A stretch of 64,000 nucleotides of DNA from Nostoc sp. KVJ3. Its GTDB lineage: Bacteria > Cyanobacteriota > Cyanobacteriia > Cyanobacteriales > Nostocaceae. The stretch's first letter is position 1. Each line of letters begins with the position of its first letter. The stretch lies in the NCBI RefSeq assembly GCF_026127265.1, contig NZ_WWFG01000001.1, forward strand, positions 124,001-188,000, in the 5' to 3' direction. Under the pieces are notes generated by a model. That model was not told the origin of the DNA and did no database searches. It worked only from the letters and a program-made list of their open reading frames with translations. Below are positions 17,694-24,762 of this stretch, piece after piece. A program made the translations under genes and the position numbers.

Positions 17694-18101
17694 ATGAATC
17701 TTAAGCAAATTGCGAAGGACACAGCCAAAACTATCCAAAGTTACCTGACTTATCAGGCTCTAAGGACAGTGTTGGCACAGCTAGGCGAAACGAATCCTCC
17801 TTTAGAACTTTGGTTGCATAACTTTTCATCCGGCAAAATTCAGGATGGTGAATCATATATTGAGCAACTACTCCGAGAAAAACCAGATTTGGCTTTGCGA
17901 ATCATGACTGTCAGAGAACACATTGCCGAAGAAATTGCCGAATTTTTACCGGAAATGGTTCGCACTGGCATTCTGCAAGCCAACATGGAACAGCGTCGCC
18001 AGCATTTAGAACGCATCACACGAATAGACAGGTCTAACCCCAGTCTGCAACCAGAACAGCAAATAACTTCAGATCCGAATTTGGATAATTTATCCAATTA
18101 G
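17694..18101 (+). CDS. rbcX: RbcX rubisco assembly chaperone
   Basis: A 135-residue homodimeric chaperone that binds the C-terminal tail of newly folded RbcL and promotes L8 core assembly. Visible features: the N-terminal MNLKQIAKDTAKTIQSYLTY, the TNPPLELWLHNFS region and the GESYIEQLLREKPDLALRIM segment. Length is normal. It sits between rbcL and rbcS as in Anabaena and Nostoc and is probably cotranscribed with both. Confidence 0.97.
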   Translation: MNLKQIAKDTAKTIQSYLTYQALRTVLAQLGETNPPLELWLHNFSSGKIQDGESYIEQLLREKPDLALRIMTVREHIAEEIAEFLPEMVRTGILQANMEQRRQHLERITRIDRSNPSLQPEQQITSDPNLDNLSN

Positions 18102-18147
18102 TTCGGTCAACCTAGTACTAAAAAATCGCAACCCATTATCATAAGCT

Positions 18148-18482
18148 ATGCAAACTTTACCAAAAGAGCGTCGTTACGAAACCCTTTCTTATCTCCCCCC
18201 CTGACTGATGCTCAAATTGCTAAGCAGATTCAGTACATTTTGAATCAAGGTTATATTCCAGCGATCGAGTTTAACGAAACTTCTGTACCAACAGAATTAT
18301 ATTGGACAATGTGGAAGTTGCCTTTGTTCGGTGCTAAATCTACTCAAGAAGTATTGAGCGAAGTTCAAGCATGTCGTTCTCAATTCAACACCAGCTATAT
18401 TCGGGTTGTAGGTTTTGACAACATCAAGCAGTGCCAAATTCTCAGCTTTCTTGTTCACAAACCCAGCACCAACAGATACTAA
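18148..18482 (+). CDS. rbcS: Rubisco small subunit, disrupted by a 1-nt frameshift
   Basis: From ATG 18148 the frame reads MQTLPKERRYETLSYLPP and hits TGA at 18202-18204 after 18 codons. In the next frame, from 18201, it continues LTDAQIAKQIQYIL, NQGYIPAIEF and on to the C-terminus ...KPSTNRY, with stop TAA at 18480-18482. The break coincides with a run of seven C (18195-18201); one more C would restore a normal ~111-residue RbcS. All expected RbcS motifs are present across the two frames. A sequencing or assembly error in a homopolymer, or a real slippage mutation, would explain it. RbcS is essential for form I rubisco, so error is more likely unless a second copy exists. Confidence 0.93.
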
Positions 18483-18514
18483 AAGCTGATTAGCTAATAG
18501 TAATTTCATGAATT

Positions 18515-18551
18515 CAAAAGAGAGATAGAGTTGTCTATCTCTCTTTTTTTT
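18515..18551 (+). terminator. Intrinsic terminator after rbcS
   Basis: The stem AAGAGAGATAG / CTATCTCTCTT with a short loop (AGTTGT) is directly followed by a run of eight to nine T. It lies 33 bp after the rbcS stop and is a textbook rho-independent terminator for the rbcLXS operon. Confidence 0.9.
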
Positions 18552-18874
18552 GATGTAAAGGTTAGCTAAATGTTTGTTTTAAATTTTTGTTCGAGAATGG
18601 AATTGCAGGTTGAGTAGCAAGACGGTTCAGTTAAGGCTAAAACTCTTTGTAAAAGTCACGTTTTTTACGTAGACGCGGAGCGGCTTCCCGCAGGGTAACG
18701 CAGAGGACACAGAGAGAAGGAAAAAATGCTTAACTGAAATGTATCGATTGAGTAGTACACACAAAGCTAAAGGTGGTGATTATACAATAAACTACTCTTT
18801 GAATGCAGTATGAAACTTGACTTAAAAGCAATCCTTGGATACTATAAGTAGCAATTATATTAAAATAATAATAT
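18552..18874. other. Intergenic region before the restriction-modification cassette
   Basis: About 320 bp with no gene. It includes a fragment of a dispersed Nostoc repeat (ACGTAGACGCGGAGCGGC...CGCAGAGGACACAGAGAGA, 18667-18718), then AT-rich DNA with a likely promoter for the methyltransferase just upstream of 18875. The repeat marks the left boundary of the AT-rich cassette. Confidence 0.55.
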
Positions 18875-20242
18875 ATGAACCATAATCAGCTATCAATTTT
18901 TAGTGACAATAACCCATTGGAAATATCCTCTGCTGTAAATAGTAGCTTAGAAAACTCTATATCCTATATGGATGTCAAGAATACTATCCCAGTTGATTTA
19001 CCAAATGGGGCATATATTTCTCTTGATAGACTTTCACCTTTAAAGGTGTACTCCCTTGGCTTTCAACCTGCAAAAACGATTCCTGAAATACCATATTGGT
19101 TTTTGCAAAAATATACATCTAAAGGTGAAGTTATCTTAGAACCGTTTGCAGGTTCAGGAACTAGCATTATTGAGGCTTTAAAACTGGAGAGAAATGTTGT
19201 TTGGTTAGATAACAACCCTCTTAGTCAGTTAATTTGTAGAGTCAAAACTACTCGTCTACCACTAACTGATATCTTAGAAGAATCCTACAAAATAGTTGAA
19301 GATACAAATATTGATAAGACTGCGATCAACAGCGTTGATTTTAGTAATAAAGACTTTTGGTTTCAAAAACCAGTCCAAGAAGGTTTAGAAATTATAAAAG
19401 ACAGAATATTTTCATCAAAACCAGCTTACCAATCTATTTTACTACTTGCTTTTGCATCAACTGTTAGAAAATGCTCTGATATGAATGATGGCATGATATT
19501 GGCTGCTCGTCGTTCTAGCGTTAAAGAAATACCTACAAGAACTCGTGCAGATGTTTTTAAATATTTTAAATATTATATCGATAAAATTATAGAAGCCCTT
19601 GCAGAATGGTATAAGTTAGATTGGGATAATTCTTATGTTAGGGAAGTATCGTCACAAGATGCACGTAATTTAGATGGCGATTGGTTATGTGATGCTGTTG
19701 TGACATCCCCTCCTTATATTAATGCAATTGATTATGTTTGGGCTTCTAAATTTGAGCTACATTGGCTAGATTTTGTGAAGAATAATCAGGAGAGATTGGA
19801 TTTATATTCCAAGGAGATTGGGACTGAAAGAATTTCTAGCTCAGACTATAAACACTTAGGACAAACAGGTTATAAGTATCTTGATAATTTAATTGCAGAG
19901 ATATTTACTGGAGAAAAATATCAAGCTAGTAAAGGACAAAATCAGTTAAGAGCGAGGGTAGTATATAAGTATTTTATGGATATGAAGCAACATTTTTATA
20001 GTTGTTATTATAAATTAAAAGCTGGTGGTCATTACTGCTTTGCTGTTGGTGATGTTAGTAGAATTTGTGGAGTTGATATTCCTGTTGCTGATTCCCTAAG
20101 CGAGTTTGCTGCTACTATCGGTTTTAAAGAAGTTTTCAGATTTCACCTTTTATTAAAAAATCGGAAGTTGAATATTCCTAGAAATGTTAATTGGGCTGGA
20201 ACTATCAAGCATGATACAATCGTAGTCCTACAAAAATATTGA
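18875..20242 (+). CDS. Type II DNA methyltransferase (amino-methyltransferase, SPPY type)
   Basis: A 455-residue AdoMet-dependent DNA methyltransferase. A motif X-like stretch (FQPAKTIPEIPYWFL) precedes motif I, EPFAGSGT, at about residues 89-96; the acidic end of the next strand is WLDNN. The catalytic motif IV is TSPPY at about residue 270. The order X-I-IV with SPPY fits N4-cytosine or N6-adenine methylation, not C5-cytosine. It converges on the endonuclease gene 24 bp downstream and presumably protects against it. The gene is AT-richer than the flanking rbc and rca genes, suggesting horizontal acquisition. The recognition sequence cannot be read from the protein. Confidence 0.85.
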   Translation: MNHNQLSIFSDNNPLEISSAVNSSLENSISYMDVKNTIPVDLPNGAYISLDRLSPLKVYSLGFQPAKTIPEIPYWFLQKYTSKGEVILEPFAGSGTSIIEALKLERNVVWLDNNPLSQLICRVKTTRLPLTDILEESYKIVEDTNIDKTAINSVDFSNKDFWFQKPVQEGLEIIKDRIFSSKPAYQSILLLAFASTVRKCSDMNDGMILAARRSSVKEIPTRTRADVFKYFKYYIDKIIEALAEWYKLDWDNSYVREVSSQDARNLDGDWLCDAVVTSPPYINAIDYVWASKFELHWLDFVKNNQERLDLYSKEIGTERISSSDYKHLGQTGYKYLDNLIAEIFTGEKYQASKGQNQLRARVVYKYFMDMKQHFYSCYYKLKAGGHYCFAVGDVSRICGVDIPVADSLSEFAATIGFKEVFRFHLLLKNRKLNIPRNVNWAGTIKHDTIVVLQKY

Positions 20243-20266
20243 TTCTAAATAAAATCTTTAAAAGCA

Positions 20267-20833
20267 TCAAATTGAATTGCGTCCAACTGTATATTTTCCC
20301 GCATTATTTTCTAGAAAAGCCTTGATATCAATGCCGGAAATTTGGTGTATAAAATCCATACTTTCTTGTCCTCTTAAAACTTGCCAATTTCCACCTACAC
20401 ACGCATTAATTGCCGCACGTAAATTATCATTTCTTAATATTACAAGTGTTGGAGTATATCCCCTTTCGATGAGTAAATTACCATTCGCTCTAAATTTTTT
20501 GAGCGTTCCCGAATCACCAGAACCTAGTCTATACTTAGTATCAATAGCATAGTTACCAACTCTTAAATCGCATGGCTCATCGTCATTAATTCGTAAAGCT
20601 GGCTTAAAATCTAGACAATTGTATTTACACATTTCAATAACAATTGACTGCCAACACATTCCTAACTCTCGTCCCCAATATTGTGCATTTTCCCTCTTGG
20701 TTTCTGGTGTGAGTGAGAATATATTCATTAAAATATCGTACTCATCATTTTCATCACCATAAACCTTATCGCTAAATGATTTTTGGTATTTACATAATAT
20801 TTTCGTCAGTATATTTTGTAAGTCCGAGTCCAT
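20267..20833 (-). CDS. Type II restriction endonuclease (possibly ApaLI family)
   Basis: A 188-residue protein with a PD-(D/E)XK-like active site: CDLRVGNYAIDTKYRLGSG holds the acidic residue and the D-T-K triad in the middle of the chain (about residues 88-106). The following GDSGTLKKF, then GYTPTLVILRNDNLRAAI block resembles, from memory, the ApaLI restriction enzyme family (GTGCAC), but I could not verify this. Its position between a methyltransferase (convergent) and an XRE regulator (overlapping by 1 bp, TAATG) strongly supports a restriction role. Confidence 0.75.
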   Translation of the reverse strand: MDSDLQNILTKILCKYQKSFSDKVYGDENDEYDILMNIFSLTPETKRENAQYWGRELGMCWQSIVIEMCKYNCLDFKPALRINDDEPCDLRVGNYAIDTKYRLGSGDSGTLKKFRANGNLLIERGYTPTLVILRNDNLRAAINACVGGNWQVLRGQESMDFIHQISGIDIKAFLENNAGKYTVGRNSI

Positions 20834-21060
20834 TAATCTTCAGTATCCTCTTCTAATTCTTTAAGGCAATCTACCAAACTTATACCTAAAGCATTTGCAA
20901 TTTTTTCGGCATTAATAAGCGTTATATTTCGCTCACCGCGCTCTACCGCACCTATATAAGTACGGTGAAGTCCAGCTTTTTCAGCTAAAGCATCTTGAGA
21001 CAAGACTTGAGATAATCTCAACCTTTTAATATTTTTACCAAACAATAGCGTAATCGTCAT
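20833..21060 (-). CDS. XRE-type HTH controller protein of the R-M system
   Basis: About 75 residues from the ATG at 21060 (a further ATG five codons upstream is possible). It contains a single lambda-repressor-like helix-turn-helix: LSQDALAEKAGLHRTYIGAVERGERNITL. Size, domain and position directly upstream of, and overlapping by one base with, the endonuclease gene (TAATG) fit a C protein that times expression of restriction versus modification. C proteins bind short inverted C-boxes upstream of their own gene; I did not identify one with confidence. Confidence 0.85.
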   Translation of the reverse strand: MTITLLFGKNIKRLRLSQVLSQDALAEKAGLHRTYIGAVERGERNITLINAEKIANALGISLVDCLKELEEDTED

Positions 21061-21075
21061 ATCAATACATAACAT

Positions 21076-21455
21076 TGTAAAGTATATAAAGAGACCGACG
21101 GGTAGTAGTAACCTATTTGATTACAGCAGTTTTCATGTATTTGAACCACATCTTTTGTAAGGGCACAGCAATGCTGTGCCCTTGCCGCATGGTCTATTTA
21201 CCTAAAAATAGCTGTAATAGCACGTTGCTTTTGTTGCTACACTACCTCTAAATCACCGCGACCCATTTGACCGAATTTTAATTGCACAGTCGGTAGTTGA
21301 AAATATACTTATACTGAGTGCTGATAAAATTTTTGATGCATATGCAATTGAGCGTTTGTGGTAAGTAGCGCTCCTTTTCTACTAAAAGATAAATAAACAG
21401 TCATCACCAAAAAAACTTAACATTACTTTAAGCAGTGCTAGGCAAAGATAATTTT
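21076..21455. other. Intergenic region between R-M cassette and rca, with perfect hairpin
   Basis: 380 bp. A perfect inverted repeat, AAGGGCACAGCA / TGCTGTGCCCTT (21159-21183), stands out from AT-rich DNA and may end the R-M cassette. The rest holds the promoters of the divergent C gene and of rca. No gene was recognised. Confidence 0.55.
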
Positions 21456-22724
21456 ATGGGTTACTACATCGCTCCTCGTTTTCTGGACAAACTGGCTGTC
21501 CACATCACTAAAAATTTCTTGAAACTTCCTGGCGTGCGAGTCCCCGTGATTTTAGGTATTCACGGACGCAAAGGAGAAGGTAAAACATTTCAATGTCAAT
21601 TAGTCTTCGAGAAAATGGGTATCGAAGTGACTCATGTCTCTGGCGGCGAATTGGAAAGTCCTGATGCGGGAGATCCAGCCCGGTTGATTCGGTTGCGCTA
21701 TCGGGAGACAGCAGAACTCATCAAGGTACGTGGCAAAATGTGCGTACTGATGATTAACGATTTAGATGCGGGTGCTGGACGCTTTGATGAAGGCACTCAA
21801 TATACTGTAAATACGCAGTTGGTGAATGCCACGCTGATGAATATTGCTGATAATCCCACAGATGTGCAGTTGCCTGGAAGCTATGATTCTACGCCTTTAC
21901 ATCGTGTGCCGATTATTGTTACAGGTAATGATTTTTCCACCCTTTATGCACCATTAATTCGGGATGGACGGATGGAGAAATTCTACTGGGAACCAGACAG
22001 AGATGACAAAGTGGGAATTGTCAAGGGGATTTTTGAAGCAGATGGACTGTCACACAAGGAAGTTGAGCAGCTAGTTCATACTTTTATCAATCAGTCCATT
22101 GACTTTTTTAGCGCTTTGCGATCGCGCATTTATGACGAACAAATCCGCAACTACATCCATAAAGTAGGCTTTGAGCAGGTATCGTTGAGTGTGGTTAACA
22201 GCCTTGAAGGGCCACCAGAATTTAAAAAGCCAGATTTCAGGTTGTCTCACTTAATCGAGTCTGGTAACTTCCTTGTTGGTGAACAAAAACGGGTGGAAAA
22301 TTCCCATTTAGTTGATGATTACAATCGCCTCAATCGGGGTAGAAATTCTCAATCTGCACCTACTGCGACACCAATTAATCAGCCGTCAAGCAATGGTGCA
22401 ACTCAAGAAGCAAAAACTAATGGATTTCAGAAACAGGAAGCATCGAGTAGCCATTTGACCTTAAATACACAAGCTCAAATTAGGCAATTATTGTCTCAAG
22501 GTTACAAAATTAGCATTGAACACGTCGATGAGCGCCGCTTTCGCACGGGTTCTTGGCAAACTTGTGTTCATAGCCACATTGATGCCGAGTCTGATGCAAT
22601 ATCAAATTTGGAAGCAACTCTGGCAGAATATAGCGGTGAGTATGTGCGCTTAGTAGGTATAGATCCAAAGGCCAAGCGGCGGGTAGTGGAGACAATTATT
22701 CAGCGTCCAGATGGGAAAAATTAG
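21456..22724 (+). CDS. rca: Rubisco activase with C-terminal SSUL domain
   Basis: A 422-residue AAA+ ATPase that remodels inhibited rubisco. Start MGYYIAPRFLDKLAVHIT at 21456; a GTG seven codons upstream is possible. Walker A is GIHGRKGEGKT, Walker B is VLMINDLDAGAGR, and a sensor/arginine region is PLIRDGRMEKFYWEP. After a low-complexity Ser/Asn/Gln linker (about residues 290-335), residues about 340-420 form a rubisco small-subunit-like (SSUL) domain (QIRQLLSQGYKISIEHVDERRFRTGSWQTC). In cyanobacteria this tail recruits activase to rubisco and into carboxysomes. It is separated from rbcLXS by the R-M cassette. Confidence 0.95.
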   Translation: MGYYIAPRFLDKLAVHITKNFLKLPGVRVPVILGIHGRKGEGKTFQCQLVFEKMGIEVTHVSGGELESPDAGDPARLIRLRYRETAELIKVRGKMCVLMINDLDAGAGRFDEGTQYTVNTQLVNATLMNIADNPTDVQLPGSYDSTPLHRVPIIVTGNDFSTLYAPLIRDGRMEKFYWEPDRDDKVGIVKGIFEADGLSHKEVEQLVHTFINQSIDFFSALRSRIYDEQIRNYIHKVGFEQVSLSVVNSLEGPPEFKKPDFRLSHLIESGNFLVGEQKRVENSHLVDDYNRLNRGRNSQSAPTATPINQPSSNGATQEAKTNGFQKQEASSSHLTLNTQAQIRQLLSQGYKISIEHVDERRFRTGSWQTCVHSHIDAESDAISNLEATLAEYSGEYVRLVGIDPKAKRRVVETIIQRPDGKN

Positions 22725-22819
22725 GAATTCATAATGACGCTTGTGGACTCGCTTTTCGCGTCGCTAACGTAATTCAATCGGGGCTGAAATCTGCTGAGTG
22801 GATGAGTTTTACCTTCACC

Positions 22820-22855
22820 CCCAACCCTCTCCCAAAATTGGGAGAGGGGAGAAAA
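22820..22855. repeat. Palindromic repeat CCCTCTCCC / GGGAGAGGG
   Basis: CCCTCTCCCAAAATTGGGAGAGGGG is a near-perfect stem-loop just after rca. It is a common Nostoc intergenic repeat and may act as a terminator between the convergent rca and SDR genes, although the T-tract is weak. Confidence 0.6.
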
Positions 22856-22903
22856 TTCTCTAGTTCCCCAAATCTCATAATTGGAATTCGGGGTGAGGGG
22901 ATG

Positions 22904-23680
22904 TTACTCTGTTCGCCGATTAACTAAAGTAGCGCTAGCTTGGTCAACTGGCATCAGCACAACTTCATTAATATTGACATGGGGCGATCGCGTCACACAG
23001 AAAAATATCACATCAGCCACATCATCTGCTGTCAGGGGTGTAACTCCCTGGTAGACTGTTTTAGCTCGTTCAGTATTTCCGTGAAACCGCACCTCGCTAA
23101 ATTCTGTTTCCACCATTCCAGGATCAACAGAAGTTACACGGACTCGCGTTCCCAACAAGTCTTGTTTTAAACCTTCAGAAATTGCTCTCACAGCCGCTTT
23201 GGTAGCACAGTAGACATTGCCACCGGGATAAGTTTGATGTCCGGCAATGGAACCTAAATTTACCACATGACCGCGATCGCGACTCACCATTCCGGGAACG
23301 ACATAACGGGAAACGTAAAGTAAACCCTTAACGTTAGTATCAATCATGTCTTCCCAGTCTTGAAATTTAGCTTCGTGCAATTTATCTAAACCACGACTTA
23401 GACCAGCATTGTTAATGAGAATGTCGATGTCAGACCAGGTAGACGGTAGAGTAGAAATAGCAGATTCCACAGCGCTGCGATCGCGTACATCTAGCTGTAA
23501 TAAATGAATTTCAGTACCAAACTCTTTATTGAGATTATCTGCTAGTTCCTGTAAACGTTCCAGCCGTCGTGCCGCTAAAATCAGTTTTGCACCCGCATCA
23601 GCGAAGATTCTTGCAGAAGCAGTACCAATACCACTACTTGCACCAGTAATTAAAATGATTTGATTTTGTAGGGAAGTCAT
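22904..23680 (-). CDS. Short-chain dehydrogenase/reductase (YdfG-like)
   Basis: A 258-residue classical SDR. The NAD(P)-binding TGASSGIG is at residues 12-19, NNAG is at about 90, the catalytic Ser lies in LGSIAGHQ, and YCATKAAVR supplies the Tyr-x-x-x-Lys. The RR just after LAAR favours NADPH. Relatives include serine/3-hydroxy acid dehydrogenases. The substrate is unknown. It is convergent with rca. Confidence 0.9.
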   Translation of the reverse strand: MTSLQNQIILITGASSGIGTASARIFADAGAKLILAARRLERLQELADNLNKEFGTEIHLLQLDVRDRSAVESAISTLPSTWSDIDILINNAGLSRGLDKLHEAKFQDWEDMIDTNVKGLLYVSRYVVPGMVSRDRGHVVNLGSIAGHQTYPGGNVYCATKAAVRAISEGLKQDLLGTRVRVTSVDPGMVETEFSEVRFHGNTERAKTVYQGVTPLTADDVADVIFFCVTRSPHVNINEVVLMPVDQASATLVNRRTE

Positions 23681-23834
23681 TGTTAGTTAAAAGTCAATAT
23701 TCTAGTGTTAATCCACAACAATTAAAAAACGTGGAAAAAAGCCAACTGTATACCCTTCATCCGAAACACTACCAATACTGCGTAAGTCCTATGATTAGGA
23801 CAAGCGCACTTCTAAATATCTGGGAATGTGAGGA

Positions 23835-24422
23835 ATGTCAATTTTTGTTAAGCGCAAAACCCGCGATGCCTACGGCGGGCTACGCCAACGCCAAGCGTTA
23901 CAGCAAAGCGCCGAACGTGAATTCAAACGCCAATTTTTCGGTTTACTTCTAGTAATTGTAACGTGGAGCCTAGCGATGGGTTGGCTTCTAGCCTTGGCAA
24001 CTAACGCTCAAAGTACTACTCCCCCTGCTGAAATTGGGACTGTTGACGTAGTACCTGCACAGTACCAACTAGGGCAAGAACTGTATTTGGAAAACTGCTC
24101 TACCTGTCATATTGCCTTACCACCATCTGTTTTACCCACCCAAACTTGGAAAAATCTCCTACAAGACTCGCAGCACTACGGCGCACAATTAAACCCTTTA
24201 GTCGATCCACCGCGAATCTTGGTATGGAAATATCTTTTGACTTTCTCCCGTGTTCAGTTAGACGATGAAGAAACACCTTATCGCGTCAACAACTCGCGCT
24301 ATTTCAAAGCTTTGCATCCAAGAGTGAAATTACCACGTCCCGTCCAAATTGGCAGTTGTGTTAGCTGTCATCCCAGTGCTAGCGATTACAATTTCCGCCG
24401 CCTGACAGCAGAATGGAAGTGA
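23835..24422 (+). CDS. Membrane-anchored diheme cytochrome c
   Basis: A 195-residue protein with a hydrophobic segment at about residues 35-58 (signal or anchor), then two c-type heme sites, CSTCH near residue 89 and CVSCH near residue 177. Cyanobacterial homologues are annotated as diheme cytochromes c; the electron partner is unknown. Residues about 9-18 (TRDAYGGLRQRQ) are encoded by the dispersed DNA repeat GCCTACGGCGGGCTACGCC, which has been absorbed into the coding region. An alternative start downstream of the repeat is not obvious. A strong terminator follows. Confidence 0.85.
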   Translation: MSIFVKRKTRDAYGGLRQRQALQQSAEREFKRQFFGLLLVIVTWSLAMGWLLALATNAQSTTPPAEIGTVDVVPAQYQLGQELYLENCSTCHIALPPSVLPTQTWKNLLQDSQHYGAQLNPLVDPPRILVWKYLLTFSRVQLDDEETPYRVNNSRYFKALHPRVKLPRPVQIGSCVSCHPSASDYNFRRLTAEWK

Positions 24423-24467
24423 GGAGTTATAGTAATCCTATTTGATTTGCTCTCCAACGAGAGGCTC

Positions 24468-24504
24468 AGATCCCGGACTTCTTCAAGAAGTTCGGGATCT
24501 TTTT
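24468..24504 (+). terminator. Intrinsic terminator after the diheme cytochrome gene
   Basis: AGATCCCGGACTTCTT and AAGAAGTTCGGGATCT form a long stem with one mismatch, followed by TTTTT. It lies 46 bp past the stop codon and separates this gene from secA. Confidence 0.88.
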
Positions 24505-24762
24505 GTTCGTAACTCTTTCACCTATTCCCCTATCTCTGTCCCAGTTGGGGGCAAAATGATACTATGAAGAAAGAATAAATATAAGATAAGAGTTAAAACC
24601 AATCATCTAAGGCACTGATTGGCTAAGTTTTCTTATGTTTTTGAGGTAATTCTCATTTGATACCCATCCACGACCAAGACGGTTGGGCTGGGTTAAATGT
24701 TTATAATCAATAATGCCGAACCTTTAATCCCCATCCCCCTTGATTCAGTTCTATAACCTGCC
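24505..24762. other. secA upstream region
   Basis: About 260 bp with the secA promoter presumably inside. A hairpin, CCAATCA ... TGATTGG (24600-24625), and AT-rich DNA are seen, but no gene. Confidence 0.5.
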
